From contig DJVZ01000038.1 of NCBI GenBank assembly GCA_002441395.1, forward strand, positions 60,889 through 66,691: 5,803 nt of DNA, written 5' to 3'. The translations under genes and the position numbers were made by a program. The notes under the pieces are model-generated. The model was not told the DNA's origin. It searched no databases and saw only the letters and a list, made by a program, of their open reading frames with translations. This DNA is from Spirochaetaceae bacterium UBA6243. GTDB taxonomy: Bacteria; Spirochaetota; Spirochaetia; Treponematales; Rectinemataceae. Shown here in pieces: positions 1 through 5,652 of this stretch. Every line of letters starts with the position of its first letter. Position 1 is the stretch's first letter.

Positions 1-987
1 ATCGCGGTGCCCAACATCAAGGTGTTCGAGCTGTTCTCGGACTTCTCGCTGAATGACCAGGTTTTTTTCCGCTTCGGGAAAAGCACGGTAAAGTGGGGCG
101 TGGGTTATTTCTGGAGCCCCGCCGACGTAATAAACCTCGAACCCATCAACGTTCTGGACGCGACCGCGCAGAGGGAGGGGCCCATCAATTTCCGCGTACA
201 CATACCCGTCCTCGGCACGCAGAACAACTTTTACTTGTATGCCATTCTTGACGAAGACAATGTCGACTTCTCCACTACGGCGCTCGCGGCCAAGGCCGAA
301 TTCCTCCTCGGCAATTACGAGCTGGGCACGGGGATCTATTACCGCAACGATACGGCGGAGCGCGCCATGCTTACCCTGACGGGGCCGGTAGGCAATTTCG
401 ACGTATTCGGCGAAGCCATGCTATCGCGCGGCAGCGCCAAGAGCTTCGTGACGGATATTGCGACGACGACGCCCTACACCATCACCACATCGACCAAGGC
501 CGATCATCGCAGCAGTCTTTACTTCTCGGCCAGCACCGGTTTCATGTATTCGAGCCCAAAAGACAATTTCACCGCGATCGGCCAATACTATTACAACGGC
601 GAGGGCTACTCCGAGGCGGACAGGAAAGGCCTTATCGCCGACGCGAACACGGTCATCGCCGCCCTCGGCGCCACTCCCACGGCCGCACAGTACCAGCAAG
701 CCCTTGCGGGCCTGATCTACGGCTCGGGCAGACACTACGCGGCCCTGAGCGTGACGCAGGACGAGTTTTTAACAAAGGACACTTCCATCTCACTTTTGGT
801 TCTCGCGAACCTTTCGGACGGATCGGGCTTTGTCAGGCCTTCCATCGCCTGGCAAGTGGTCGACAACTTCAAGTTCAGCCTAAGCCCGACGTTCATTTTT
901 GGAGGGGCCGATACCGAATATTCCATCCTAGCGGGAGGCGATACGGTATCCGTATCGCTGGGAGCGATCGTCAGCGGCTCATTCTGA
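1..987 (+). CDS. Outer-membrane beta-barrel protein, 5'-truncated by the window edge
   Basis: The frame is open from base 1 (reading IAVPNIKVFELF) and ends at TGA 985-987, so the true start lies upstream. A GTG at 7 gives 326 codons but is probably not the real start. The protein shows alternating polar and hydrophobic strands with many aromatic residues (for example FRFGKSTVKWGVGYF, NNFYLYAIL, YELGTGIYYR, SSLYFSASTGFMYSS, FTAIGQYYYNG) separated by turns rich in Asp, Asn and Gly. It ends in VSLGAIVSGSF, a C-terminal Phe typical of BAM-assembled barrels. Near the left edge, WGVGYFWSPADVINLEPIN followed by an REGP segment resembles a conserved stretch in large barrels of unknown function in spirochaetes and some proteobacteria; I recall this rather than having searched it. 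No substrate or role can be assigned. The signal peptide is outside the window. The gene is probably separate from htpG, given the hairpin and promoter between them. Confidence 0.8.
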   Translation: MAVPNIKVFELFSDFSLNDQVFFRFGKSTVKWGVGYFWSPADVINLEPINVLDATAQREGPINFRVHIPVLGTQNNFYLYAILDEDNVDFSTTALAAKAEFLLGNYELGTGIYYRNDTAERAMLTLTGPVGNFDVFGEAMLSRGSAKSFVTDIATTTPYTITTSTKADHRSSLYFSASTGFMYSSPKDNFTAIGQYYYNGEGYSEADRKGLIADANTVIAALGATPTAAQYQQALAGLIYGSGRHYAALSVTQDEFLTKDTSISLLVLANLSDGSGFVRPSIAWQVVDNFKFSLSPTFIFGGADTEYSILAGGDTVSVSLGAIVSGSF

Positions 988-1017
988 ATGCTGCAGGATA
1001 AGCGGAAAGGGAAAACC

Positions 1018-1119
1018 ATGAAAGTCCATCCAAGTACCGACAAGCTTGCGCTCATCGACCTTTCCAGGATTGGGTGTGCGCCCGGCATCCGCAATGCCCG
1101 GGCGTACATTCACTTTTGA
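1018..1119 (+). CDS. Possible small hypothetical ORF (33 aa) between the barrel gene and htpG
   Basis: ATG at 1018 follows a purine-rich, Shine-Dalgarno-like GGAAAGGG (1004-1011) at 6 nt. It opens 33 codons, starting MKVHPSTDKLALIDLS and ending RNARAYIHF, with stop TGA 1117-1119. The same frame also has an ATG at 988, directly after the stop of the barrel gene, which would give 43 codons. There is no signal peptide or membrane segment and I recognise no family. Against it: the 3' half overlaps a GC-rich hairpin (1079-1104), and its last codons run into the proposed -35 box of htpG. It could be a chance ORF, a remnant of a longer gene or a leader peptide. Only the good ribosome-binding-site spacing supports it. 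Confidence 0.2.
   Translation: MKVHPSTDKLALIDLSRIGCAPGIRNARAYIHF
1079..1104 (+). terminator. GC-rich hairpin downstream of the barrel gene, possible weak terminator
   Basis: CGCCCGGCAT (1079-1088) pairs with ATGCCCGGGCG (1094-1104) with one bulged G and a 5-nt loop (CCGCA). The downstream sequence TACATTCACTTTT has only a short, interrupted T tract, so intrinsic termination would be weak. It lies about 90 bp after the barrel stop codon and just before the proposed htpG promoter, which is where a boundary between the two transcription units would be expected. It may instead be a chance GC palindrome. Confidence 0.3.
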
Positions 1120-1137
1120 CTCGAATTTCGCTATATT
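1109..1137 (+). promoter_or_regulatory. Candidate sigma70-type promoter for htpG
   Basis: The candidate -35 TTCACT (1109-1114) and -10 TATATT (1132-1137) are separated by 17 bp. The -35 matches 4 of 6 consensus positions and the -10 matches 5 of 6. Transcription would start near 1144, giving a leader of about 55 nt. I see no CIRCE inverted repeat (TTAGCACTC-N9-GAGTGCTAA) and no clear sigma32 -35/-10 pair, although htpG is a heat-shock gene in many bacteria. Confidence 0.45.
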
Positions 1138-1185
1138 AGAAACGAATAACCGGACAATCGGTTTCTTCTTCAACACCAGCTTTTC

Positions 1186-1190
1186 AGGAG
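1186..1190 (+). promoter_or_regulatory. Ribosome binding site that fixes the htpG start
   Basis: AGGAG lies 8 nt before ATG 1199. The same open frame extends upstream to a TTG at 1046, but those 51 extra residues do not look like Hsp90. This Shine-Dalgarno site and the family-typical N-terminus decide for the ATG at 1199. Confidence 0.8.
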
Positions 1191-1198
1191 TATTATAC

Positions 1199-3094
1199 AT
1201 GCCAAATTACAGTTTTAAAACTGAAGTGAACCAGCTTCTCGACCTCATCACACATTCGCTCTATTCGCACAAGGAAGTGTTTCTGCGCGAGCTCATCTCA
1301 AACGCCTCCGACGCGATCGACAAGCTCAAATACCTCACCGTCTCGGACGACGCGTTCAAGACCCTCAATTTTGACCCGCGCATCACGGTGACTCTCGACG
1401 AAGACGCCAAGACCATTACCGTGTCCGACAACGGCATAGGGATGGATGAGCAGGAGCTCTCTGAAAACCTCGGCACCATCGCGCGCTCCGGCACAAAAGC
1501 CTTTCTGGAACAGCTTGGCGAGAATGAGCGCAAGGCGTCGAACCTCATCGGCCAATTCGGTGTCGGATTCTATTCCGCCTTCATGGTCGCGGACCAGATC
1601 GAAGTCGTGAGTCTCAAGGCGGGCACGGACAAAGCCTTTGTCTGGAAAAGCGACGGCAAGTCTGGCTTCGATATCGAGCCCGGTGTGCGCGCCGGTTTCG
1701 GCACCGACGTCATCCTCCACATGAACGACGAAGGCATGGAATATCTTTCGCGCTGGAGCATTGAAGAGCTTCTGAAGCGCTACTCGAACCATATCGCCTG
1801 GCCCATCCACCTCGTTTCCAAAGAGAAAACCTACGCCAAAGATCCGGCCAAGGCAGAATCGAAGACCGTTGACGAGCAGGTCAACAGCGCAAGCGCGCTC
1901 TGGCGCCGACCCAAATCCGAGCTGACCGACGCGGACTATATTGGTTTCTACAAGTCCCTGACCGGCGATGAAAAGGACCCTCTTCTGTGGATCCACACAA
2001 AAGCCGAAGGAACCATCGAATACAGCTCGCTCCTCTACATCCCCTCGCACCTGCCCTCGGACCTCTACATCCCGACGCGCGAGCAGGGCATCAAGCTGTA
2101 TGTGAAGCGCGTCTTCATCACCGACAGAGAGCTGCAGATTCTGCCGGCCTATTTCCGCTTCGTGCGGGGAGTGATCGATTCGGAAGACCTCCCGCTCAAT
2201 GTGAGCCGCGAGATGCTGCAGCACAACCGCGTGATGATGACCATCCAGCAGGCCACGCTCAAAAAGCTCCTCGGAGAACTGGAGCAGCTCGCGACCACCA
2301 ATGCCGAAAAGTTCAAAACCTTCATTTCGCTCTTCAACGTCCAGATCAAAGAGGGCCTTCTCTCCGACTGGACGAACCGCGAGCCGCTCCTGAAGCTTGT
2401 GCGTTTCAAAAGCACGGTGGCCGAGGGTTGGACAAGCCTTGCGGATTACAAGGCACGCGCGGGCGAAGAGCGCAAGACGATCTATTATCTCACTGGCGAA
2501 AACGAGACCCGCCTGCGCGCCTCTCCGCTTCTCGAAGTGTTCAAGGAGAAGGGCATCGAAGTGCTGCTCGGCACTGACGAGATAGACGAGCTTGTCTTCA
2601 GCGGCATCGGCGAATTCGAAAAGATGCAGTTCAAAAGCGTGCAGCAGCTCGATGCCGAGGACGAGCTTGGCAAATCCGCGGGCGAACACCAGGACCGCGG
2701 CGAAAAAGCCGTCAAAATCATCAAGAGTGTGCTCGGCGGGCGCGTAAAGGACGTGCGGCTCTCAAAGAGGCTTGGCAAAAGCCCGTCCTGTGTCGTCGTG
2801 GATAAGGATGAACCCACGCCCGCCTATAAAAAACTCATGGAACGGCTCACGAACGAGCCTGCGCCCGAATCCAAGCCGATCCTCGAAATCAACGCCGAAC
2901 ACGCGCTCGTCGAGCGGCTCGTCGCGCTCGACACCCGCAAAGAGTTGAGCGGCGGCGACATTGTCACTGTCCAGGAACTCGAAGACATCGTCTATGTGCT
3001 CTTCTATGAGGCCCTGCTGGCCGAAGGCGAACATTTCGAGGTGCCGCAGGATTTCTCCGAGAGGCTCAACAGGCTTTTGGCCAAGGCAAATTGA
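1199..3094 (+). CDS. htpG: Molecular chaperone HtpG (bacterial Hsp90)
   Basis: This is a cytosolic, ATP-dependent homodimeric chaperone of 631 aa (E. coli HtpG has 624), complete in all three domains. The N-terminal GHKL ATPase domain carries RELISNASDAIDKL (residues 30-43), with the catalytic Glu at 31 and the Mg-coordinating Asn at 35. It also has the nucleotide-binding DNGIGM (77-82), the lid region, GQFGVGFYSAF (118-128) and the GTD segment (168-170). The middle domain has FITDRELQILPAYFRFVRG (306-324) and LPLNVSREMLQ (331-341), with the conserved ATP-contacting Arg at 337. The C-terminal dimerisation domain runs from about residue 510 and includes LSKRLGKSPSCVV and ILEINAEHALVERL. It lacks the eukaryotic MEEVD tail, as bacterial forms do. 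The start is set by the AGGAG at 1186. rlmE follows almost immediately, which suggests a two-gene transcript. No frameshift or missing catalytic residue is seen. Confidence 0.98.
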   Translation: MPNYSFKTEVNQLLDLITHSLYSHKEVFLRELISNASDAIDKLKYLTVSDDAFKTLNFDPRITVTLDEDAKTITVSDNGIGMDEQELSENLGTIARSGTKAFLEQLGENERKASNLIGQFGVGFYSAFMVADQIEVVSLKAGTDKAFVWKSDGKSGFDIEPGVRAGFGTDVILHMNDEGMEYLSRWSIEELLKRYSNHIAWPIHLVSKEKTYAKDPAKAESKTVDEQVNSASALWRRPKSELTDADYIGFYKSLTGDEKDPLLWIHTKAEGTIEYSSLLYIPSHLPSDLYIPTREQGIKLYVKRVFITDRELQILPAYFRFVRGVIDSEDLPLNVSREMLQHNRVMMTIQQATLKKLLGELEQLATTNAEKFKTFISLFNVQIKEGLLSDWTNREPLLKLVRFKSTVAEGWTSLADYKARAGEERKTIYYLTGENETRLRASPLLEVFKEKGIEVLLGTDEIDELVFSGIGEFEKMQFKSVQQLDAEDELGKSAGEHQDRGEKAVKIIKSVLGGRVKDVRLSKRLGKSPSCVVVDKDEPTPAYKKLMERLTNEPAPESKPILEINAEHALVERLVALDTRKELSGGDIVTVQELEDIVYVLFYEALLAEGEHFEVPQDFSERLNRLLAKAN

Positions 3095-3105
3095 GATATC
3101 CACGC

Positions 3106-3762
3106 ATGCCCGGCTATGATCGACCCGATTACTGGACCTTGCGCGCAAAGAAAGAGGGTTACCCCGCGCGCTCGGTCTACAAGCTCGAAGAGATAATGCG
3201 CAAATTCGGCCTCTTGAAGGTGCTGGACGGGCGGACAACGGAAGGAGGGCCCGATCAGATTGCCCGCCCCACGCGCCCCCGCCCCTCCATCCTTGATGTC
3301 GGCGCCGCGCCAGGCTCCTGGAGCCTCTGGCTCTTGCGACAGATGAAAGGTGCGGGGCAGCTCGTCGCGGTCGATATTCAGGACCTCGGCATTGCGCCGC
3401 GCGACGCGAATTTTTCCTTTTTGAAGGGCAACATACTGGACGACGCGGTGCGCGCCGCCTTGCGCGACGCGGGGCCGTTTCAGTTGATAGTCTCGGACGC
3501 CGCGCCGGCGACGAGCGGTAACCGGCTCGTCGACCAGGCACGCTCCGAAGAGCTTGTGGAAGCGGTGATGGGACTGGCCCCGGAAGTTCTGGCGCCGGGC
3601 AGCGCTCTCATCATGAAGATTTTTCAGGGCGGAGAGGAACGCCGCCTTCTTTCAGAGCTTCGCGCACATTTCGCGCAGGCGCGCACTTTCAAGCCGGAAG
3701 CCTGCCGCTCCGAGTCGTTCGAGACATACCTCGTGGCGACGGGGTTTGCGCGACGGGATTGA
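3106..3762 (+). CDS. rlmE: 23S rRNA (uridine-2552 2'-O)-methyltransferase RlmE/FtsJ
   Basis: This SAM-dependent Rossmann-fold enzyme methylates the 2'-OH of U2552 in the A loop of 23S rRNA, a late step in 50S maturation. It is 218 aa from ATG 3106. The family K-D-K-E tetrad is present: K26 (in RSVYKLEE), D131 (in IVSDAAP), K171 (in LIMKIFQGGE) and E206 (in SFETYLVATG). The SAM site is ILDVGAAPGSW (62-72), with VAVDIQDL (87-94) as the next strand. The family-like beginning YDRPDYW...EGYPARSVYKL fits ATG 3106. A TTG at 3091 would add five residues, overlap the htpG stop and use the AAGG at 3083-3086, so it cannot be excluded. Unusually, residues 38-61, just before the SAM motif, are about 19 residues longer than the same stretch in E. 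coli RlmE and rich in Gly, Arg and Pro. It is probably cotranscribed with htpG, and its stop codon lies within the start of the downstream repeat. Confidence 0.95.
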   Translation: MPGYDRPDYWTLRAKKEGYPARSVYKLEEIMRKFGLLKVLDGRTTEGGPDQIARPTRPRPSILDVGAAPGSWSLWLLRQMKGAGQLVAVDIQDLGIAPRDANFSFLKGNILDDAVRAALRDAGPFQLIVSDAAPATSGNRLVDQARSEELVEAVMGLAPEVLAPGSALIMKIFQGGEERRLLSELRAHFAQARTFKPEACRSESFETYLVATGFARRD

Positions 3763-3965
3763 CGGGATAAGAGACTTTGACAGGATAAATTCATGGATAA
3801 AGGCAGGATTCACGGGATTTTTATTTTTGGGAAGAAAGAAACCGCGGGCCTGGCTTTTCCCCCAAAAAAGGCCTTTATCCACTACCTCCTGCAAAATCCT
3901 GTCATCCCGTCGGAAATCTTATCAAGTCCATCCTGTCAAAACTCCCATCCTATCCAACCTATCGT
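3752..3965. repeat. Inverted pair of degenerate GGATTGACGGGAT repeats with palindromic core
   Basis: The left arm (about 3752-3822) holds direct units of the type GACGGGAT / GACAGGAT / GCAGGATTCACGGGAT. The right arm (about 3885-3965) holds the same units inverted (ATCCTGTC, ATCCCGTC, CATCCTGTCAAAA, CATCCTATCC). Exact complementary pairs are TTTGACAGGAT (3776-3786) with ATCCTGTCAAA (3930-3940), TGGATAAAGGC (3794-3804) with GCCTTTATCCA (3871-3881), TTTTTGGG (3824-3831) with CCCAAAAA (3861-3868), and GACGGGAT (3752-3759 and 3761-3768) with ATCCCGTC (3904-3911). Transcribed, it could fold into a long imperfect hairpin and might end the htpG-rlmE transcript. Units of this kind are common in intergenic DNA of several bacterial phyla and give rise to spurious short ORFs. 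No transposase or clear target-site duplication is seen. The function is unknown. Confidence 0.7.
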
Positions 3966-4007
3966 ATTCTTTCCAACATTCTATTGATTCTTATTTCAGG
4001 GTATCTA

Positions 4008-4440
4008 ATGAAGCGTGTATCGTTTGAGTATCCCGAGATCGATTCTCTCCAGCTTCAACAGAGCTTGAAGGATTACGCGTTTTCGCGTGACAGGGTTACA
4101 AGGCTCCTCCGTATGTGTCGCTGGAATACGCGCTGCGGCACCACAACCTCATCCCGGAAGCCGTCCGTGTGGTGACCTCGATCACGACGGGTCGGAGAAA
4201 GTGTTACCGGACGCCTGTCGGCGACTTCGATTATGTCCACATGCCACAGCGATTTTTACCACTTGAATTTTAGCAATATCCGGTCATTGCTGGATTCCTG
4301 CGCTCGTCGCTCTATCATCTCGCTCCGGAAATTCATAGCGAAGAAGGCAAATCATGGCTGATACCCTCGCGTTTCTTGTTGAAAAGCGTCATCCTACAAG
4401 CTTAGAGGAGTACGACCAAGCCCTGCGCGAAGTCATCTGA
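4008..4440 (+). pseudogene. Decayed AbiEi-family antitoxin gene (type IV toxin-antitoxin remnant)
   Basis: Three pieces in three frames read in the order of the AbiEi family. From ATG 4008 (AGGG at 3998-4001 upstream), MKRVSFEYPEIDSLQLQQSL leads to LKDYAFSRDRVTRLLR, matching the N-terminal winged-helix start usually seen as a PRDKITRLL-type motif. At about 4104 the frame changes to PPYVSLEYALRHHNLIPEAV, then VVTSITTGRR and TPVGDFDYVHMP, ending at TAG 4271-4273. This is the core signature of the family (YVSLEYAL..HGLIPE..., VTSVTT.R, TPLG.F.Y). The stretch that normally joins these two parts, including the GELIRV..GLYV segment, is missing, a loss of roughly 40 residues. A third piece, ADTLAFLVEKRHPTSLEEYD (frame of ATG 4354, stop 4438-4440), resembles the region after the family's ATPEKALAD motif. 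Functional AbiEi represses its operon and neutralises the nucleotidyltransferase toxin AbiEii. No AbiEii gene is present: a convergent gene begins 6 bp away. Family assignment is from memory of motifs. Confidence 0.7.
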
Positions 4441-4445
4441 TCCGC

Positions 4446-4904
4446 TCATTCCATCTGCCGCATGCGCTCTACGAGCGCCGCGCGGTCCGGCATCGTCTTC
4501 AGAAACGCCACGAAGTCCTCATCGGACGCAAGCCGCGCGATTTCGGCCAGAATCTGCAGATGTCTCGTCTCGTCCGCCGCGAGCACCAAAAAGAGCGTAT
4601 GCACCAACTGGCCATCCGGCGCTTTCCAGTCCAGTGGCTCAAAAAGATATGCCACCACGACAATATCCTTCTGGAGGCTCTCGCTGCCGAACTGTCGCAC
4701 ATGGGGAATCGCGATCCCATTGCCGATCGCCGTGCTCATCACTTCTTCGCGCCCAAGAAGGGCATCCAGAAGAGCGTCTCTATCGAGCCCCTTTGGCAAG
4801 GGCAAAGCGCGCAGGAGTTCACCCAGGGCTTTCGGCATGCTCTCCGGGTCTACGAGGTACCAGGGATCATACTCCGCAATGAGCTCATCCAGCAACATCT
4901 GCAT
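4446..4904 (-). CDS. PTS EIIA-domain protein (fructose/nitrogen-type, PtsN-like)
   Basis: The protein is 152 aa, the usual length for a single-domain EIIA of the Fru/Mtl/Ntr class. The diagnostic motif STAIGNGIAIPHVR (residues 57-70) carries the phosphoryl-accepting His68. It is preceded by a helix of the LDRDALLDALLGREE type and followed by IVVVAYLFEPLDW (81-93), VHTLFLVLAADETRHLQILA (101-120) and a C-terminal helix, all in family order. Such proteins take phosphate from HPr, either to pass it to a sugar permease or, in PtsN, to regulate by binding partners. No EIIB, EIIC, HPr, EI, rpoN or hpf gene is in the window, so a regulatory role is more likely than transport; that is inference. ATG 4904 lies 6 nt after the upstream lipoprotein stop, with no strong Shine-Dalgarno site, so translation may be coupled. 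Met3 (ATG 4898) is an alternative start. Confidence 0.9.
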   Translation of the reverse strand: MQMLLDELIAEYDPWYLVDPESMPKALGELLRALPLPKGLDRDALLDALLGREEVMSTAIGNGIAIPHVRQFGSESLQKDIVVVAYLFEPLDWKAPDGQLVHTLFLVLAADETRHLQILAEIARLASDEDFVAFLKTMPDRAALVERMRQME

Positions 4905-4910
4905 AGTATG

Positions 4911-5498
4911 TTATTCTACAGTCTCAGAGAACAGAAAGGACTCTCCATTCTCGAGTACAACTCTCACTTCATATGAGATTGGTCTTTTAATCGGCCGCTT
5001 GCCAATAAAGACCAGGAAATAACTGCTTTGACCGGGATTCTCGGTAAATGCGAAATCGGGGATCACCGTATCTTCAATTGTTCTCTTCCGCCTCTCATAC
5101 TGGGCGGGGTTAGGACCGCCTTGATTCGACACGATATCCCAAAAATGAATGAACTCTTCCTGATTATAGGCGACAGGAGCGCTCACATCCGGCGCTGCCC
5201 TCGAATCAGCTTCCACCCTGATCCGTGTTTTCTCCTCTAAATTGAGCGATATCTTTACAATATAAAATTCGTAGAGTTTTCCGATAAATACGATATTGGG
5301 CTCTTTGAAGGGATTTTCAGCGAAACTCGCGCCATATTTCGACAAATCTGATTCCTGAACATGCGACATCGAGACGCTTGGGATGCTCGCATCGTAGCCT
5401 TGAGTCGTAGCGCACGAGCCTAGAAGCAAGCCAAACAGAACTCCGCCAAAAACAGTGAATAAAGCCAGTCTCTTCGCTTTCCCTTTACTAAGAATCAT
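4911..5498 (-). CDS. Lipoprotein of unknown function
   Basis: The protein is 195 aa. A basic n-region (MILSKGKAKR), a hydrophobic core (LALFTVFGGVLFGLLL) and the lipobox LLGSC with Cys29 form an SPII signal peptide, so the mature protein (about 167 aa) should be lipid-anchored in the periplasm or outer membrane. The residues after Cys are Ala-Thr-Thr, with no Asp at +2. The mature part has several predicted beta strands (NIVFIGKLYEFYIVKISL, TRIRVEAD, SSYFLVFIGKRP, SYEVRVVLENG). The phrase VFIGK occurs twice, a possible weak internal repeat. I recognise no family. ATG 5498 is chosen because GAGGA lies 5 nt upstream; an in-frame TTG at 5519 would add seven residues with no site of its own. It is first in an operon with the EIIA gene. 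It is more AT-rich than htpG or rlmE. Confidence 0.85.
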   Translation of the reverse strand: MILSKGKAKRLALFTVFGGVLFGLLLGSCATTQGYDASIPSVSMSHVQESDLSKYGASFAENPFKEPNIVFIGKLYEFYIVKISLNLEEKTRIRVEADSRAAPDVSAPVAYNQEEFIHFWDIVSNQGGPNPAQYERRKRTIEDTVIPDFAFTENPGQSSYFLVFIGKRPIKRPISYEVRVVLENGESFLFSETVE

Positions 5499-5503
5499 AT
5501 AAT

Positions 5504-5508
5504 TCCTC
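5504..5508 (-). promoter_or_regulatory. Ribosome binding site of the lipoprotein gene
   Basis: GAGGA on the minus strand lies 5 nt before ATG 5498. It selects this ATG over the in-frame TTG at 5519. Confidence 0.7.
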
Positions 5509-5530
5509 AACAAATCCAAAGTATAGCCCT

Positions 5531-5559
5531 ATTTTATATTCCAGAGAAAACGCTGTCTA
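5531..5559 (-). promoter_or_regulatory. Promoter of the lipoprotein-EIIA operon
   Basis: On the minus strand, TAGACA (5559-5554) and TAAAAT (5536-5531) are separated by exactly 17 bp. Each matches 5 of 6 sigma70 consensus positions. The predicted start near 5524 leaves a leader of about 25 nt, just enough for the ribosome binding site. A second possible -10, TATACT, lies slightly downstream but lacks a good -35. No operator palindrome is evident. Confidence 0.6.
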
Positions 5560-5580
5560 CGGCAGGCGTGGTGCGTCTCA

Positions 5581-5616
5581 AAATAAAAAAGGGCACATAG
5601 TCCAGACTATGTGCCC
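5581..5616 (-). terminator. Rho-independent terminator of the right-edge barrel gene
   Basis: GGGCACATAGTC (5591-5602) and GACTATGTGCCC (5605-5616) are perfect 12-bp complements around CA. In practice the innermost pairs will open into a loop. On the minus strand the stem is followed by TTTTTTATTT (5590-5581), a good U tract. It lies 34 nt after the stop of the minus-strand barrel gene. On the plus strand an A tract precedes the stem, so it acts in the minus direction only. Confidence 0.92.
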
Positions 5617-5633
5617 ACAATCATTCGGTTATG

Positions 5634-5652
5634 AATCTGAAATGTTCAGATT
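5634..5652 (-). other. Small hairpin overlapping the barrel-gene stop codon
   Basis: AATCTGAA (5634-5641) and TTCAGATT (5645-5652) are exact complements around a 3-nt loop. On the minus strand the stem begins inside the TAA stop (5653-5651). It is AT-rich and lacks a U tract, so it is not a terminator by itself. It may protect the 3' end of the message or be chance. Confidence 0.4.

Noticed and set aside
1116..1137. TTGACT and TATATT as a promoter pair
   Set aside because: The spacing is only 10 bp, too short for sigma70. The TTCACT at 1109 gives the correct 17-bp spacing with the same -10.
1046..1198. N-terminal extension of htpG by 51 residues to a TTG
   Set aside because: The extra residues have no Hsp90 similarity. 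The proposed promoter and the AGGAG site lie within this stretch, and the family N-terminus begins at ATG 1199.
1298..2689. A 463-codon open frame on the minus strand opposite htpG
   Set aside because: It mirrors the codon bias of the GC-rich htpG gene, has no recognisable domain and lies wholly within a certain gene.
2762..3541. A 259-codon minus-strand frame opposite htpG and rlmE
   Set aside because: It is very Arg/Pro/Ser-rich, spans two well-supported plus-strand genes and has no domain.
3752..3965. The repeated short units as a CRISPR array
   Set aside because: The units are 8-13 bp, degenerate, irregularly spaced and inverted between arms, with no spacer pattern and no cas genes.
3652..4027. 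Several short ORFs on both strands across the repeat region (for example MDKGRIHGIFIFGKKE at 3793)
   Set aside because: They are translations of the GGATTGACGGGAT repeat, a common source of spurious ORFs. None has a credible ribosome binding site or family.
4462..5240. Plus-strand frames opposite the EIIA and lipoprotein genes
   Set aside because: They are shadows. The minus-strand genes have family motifs, a lipobox, a ribosome binding site and a promoter.
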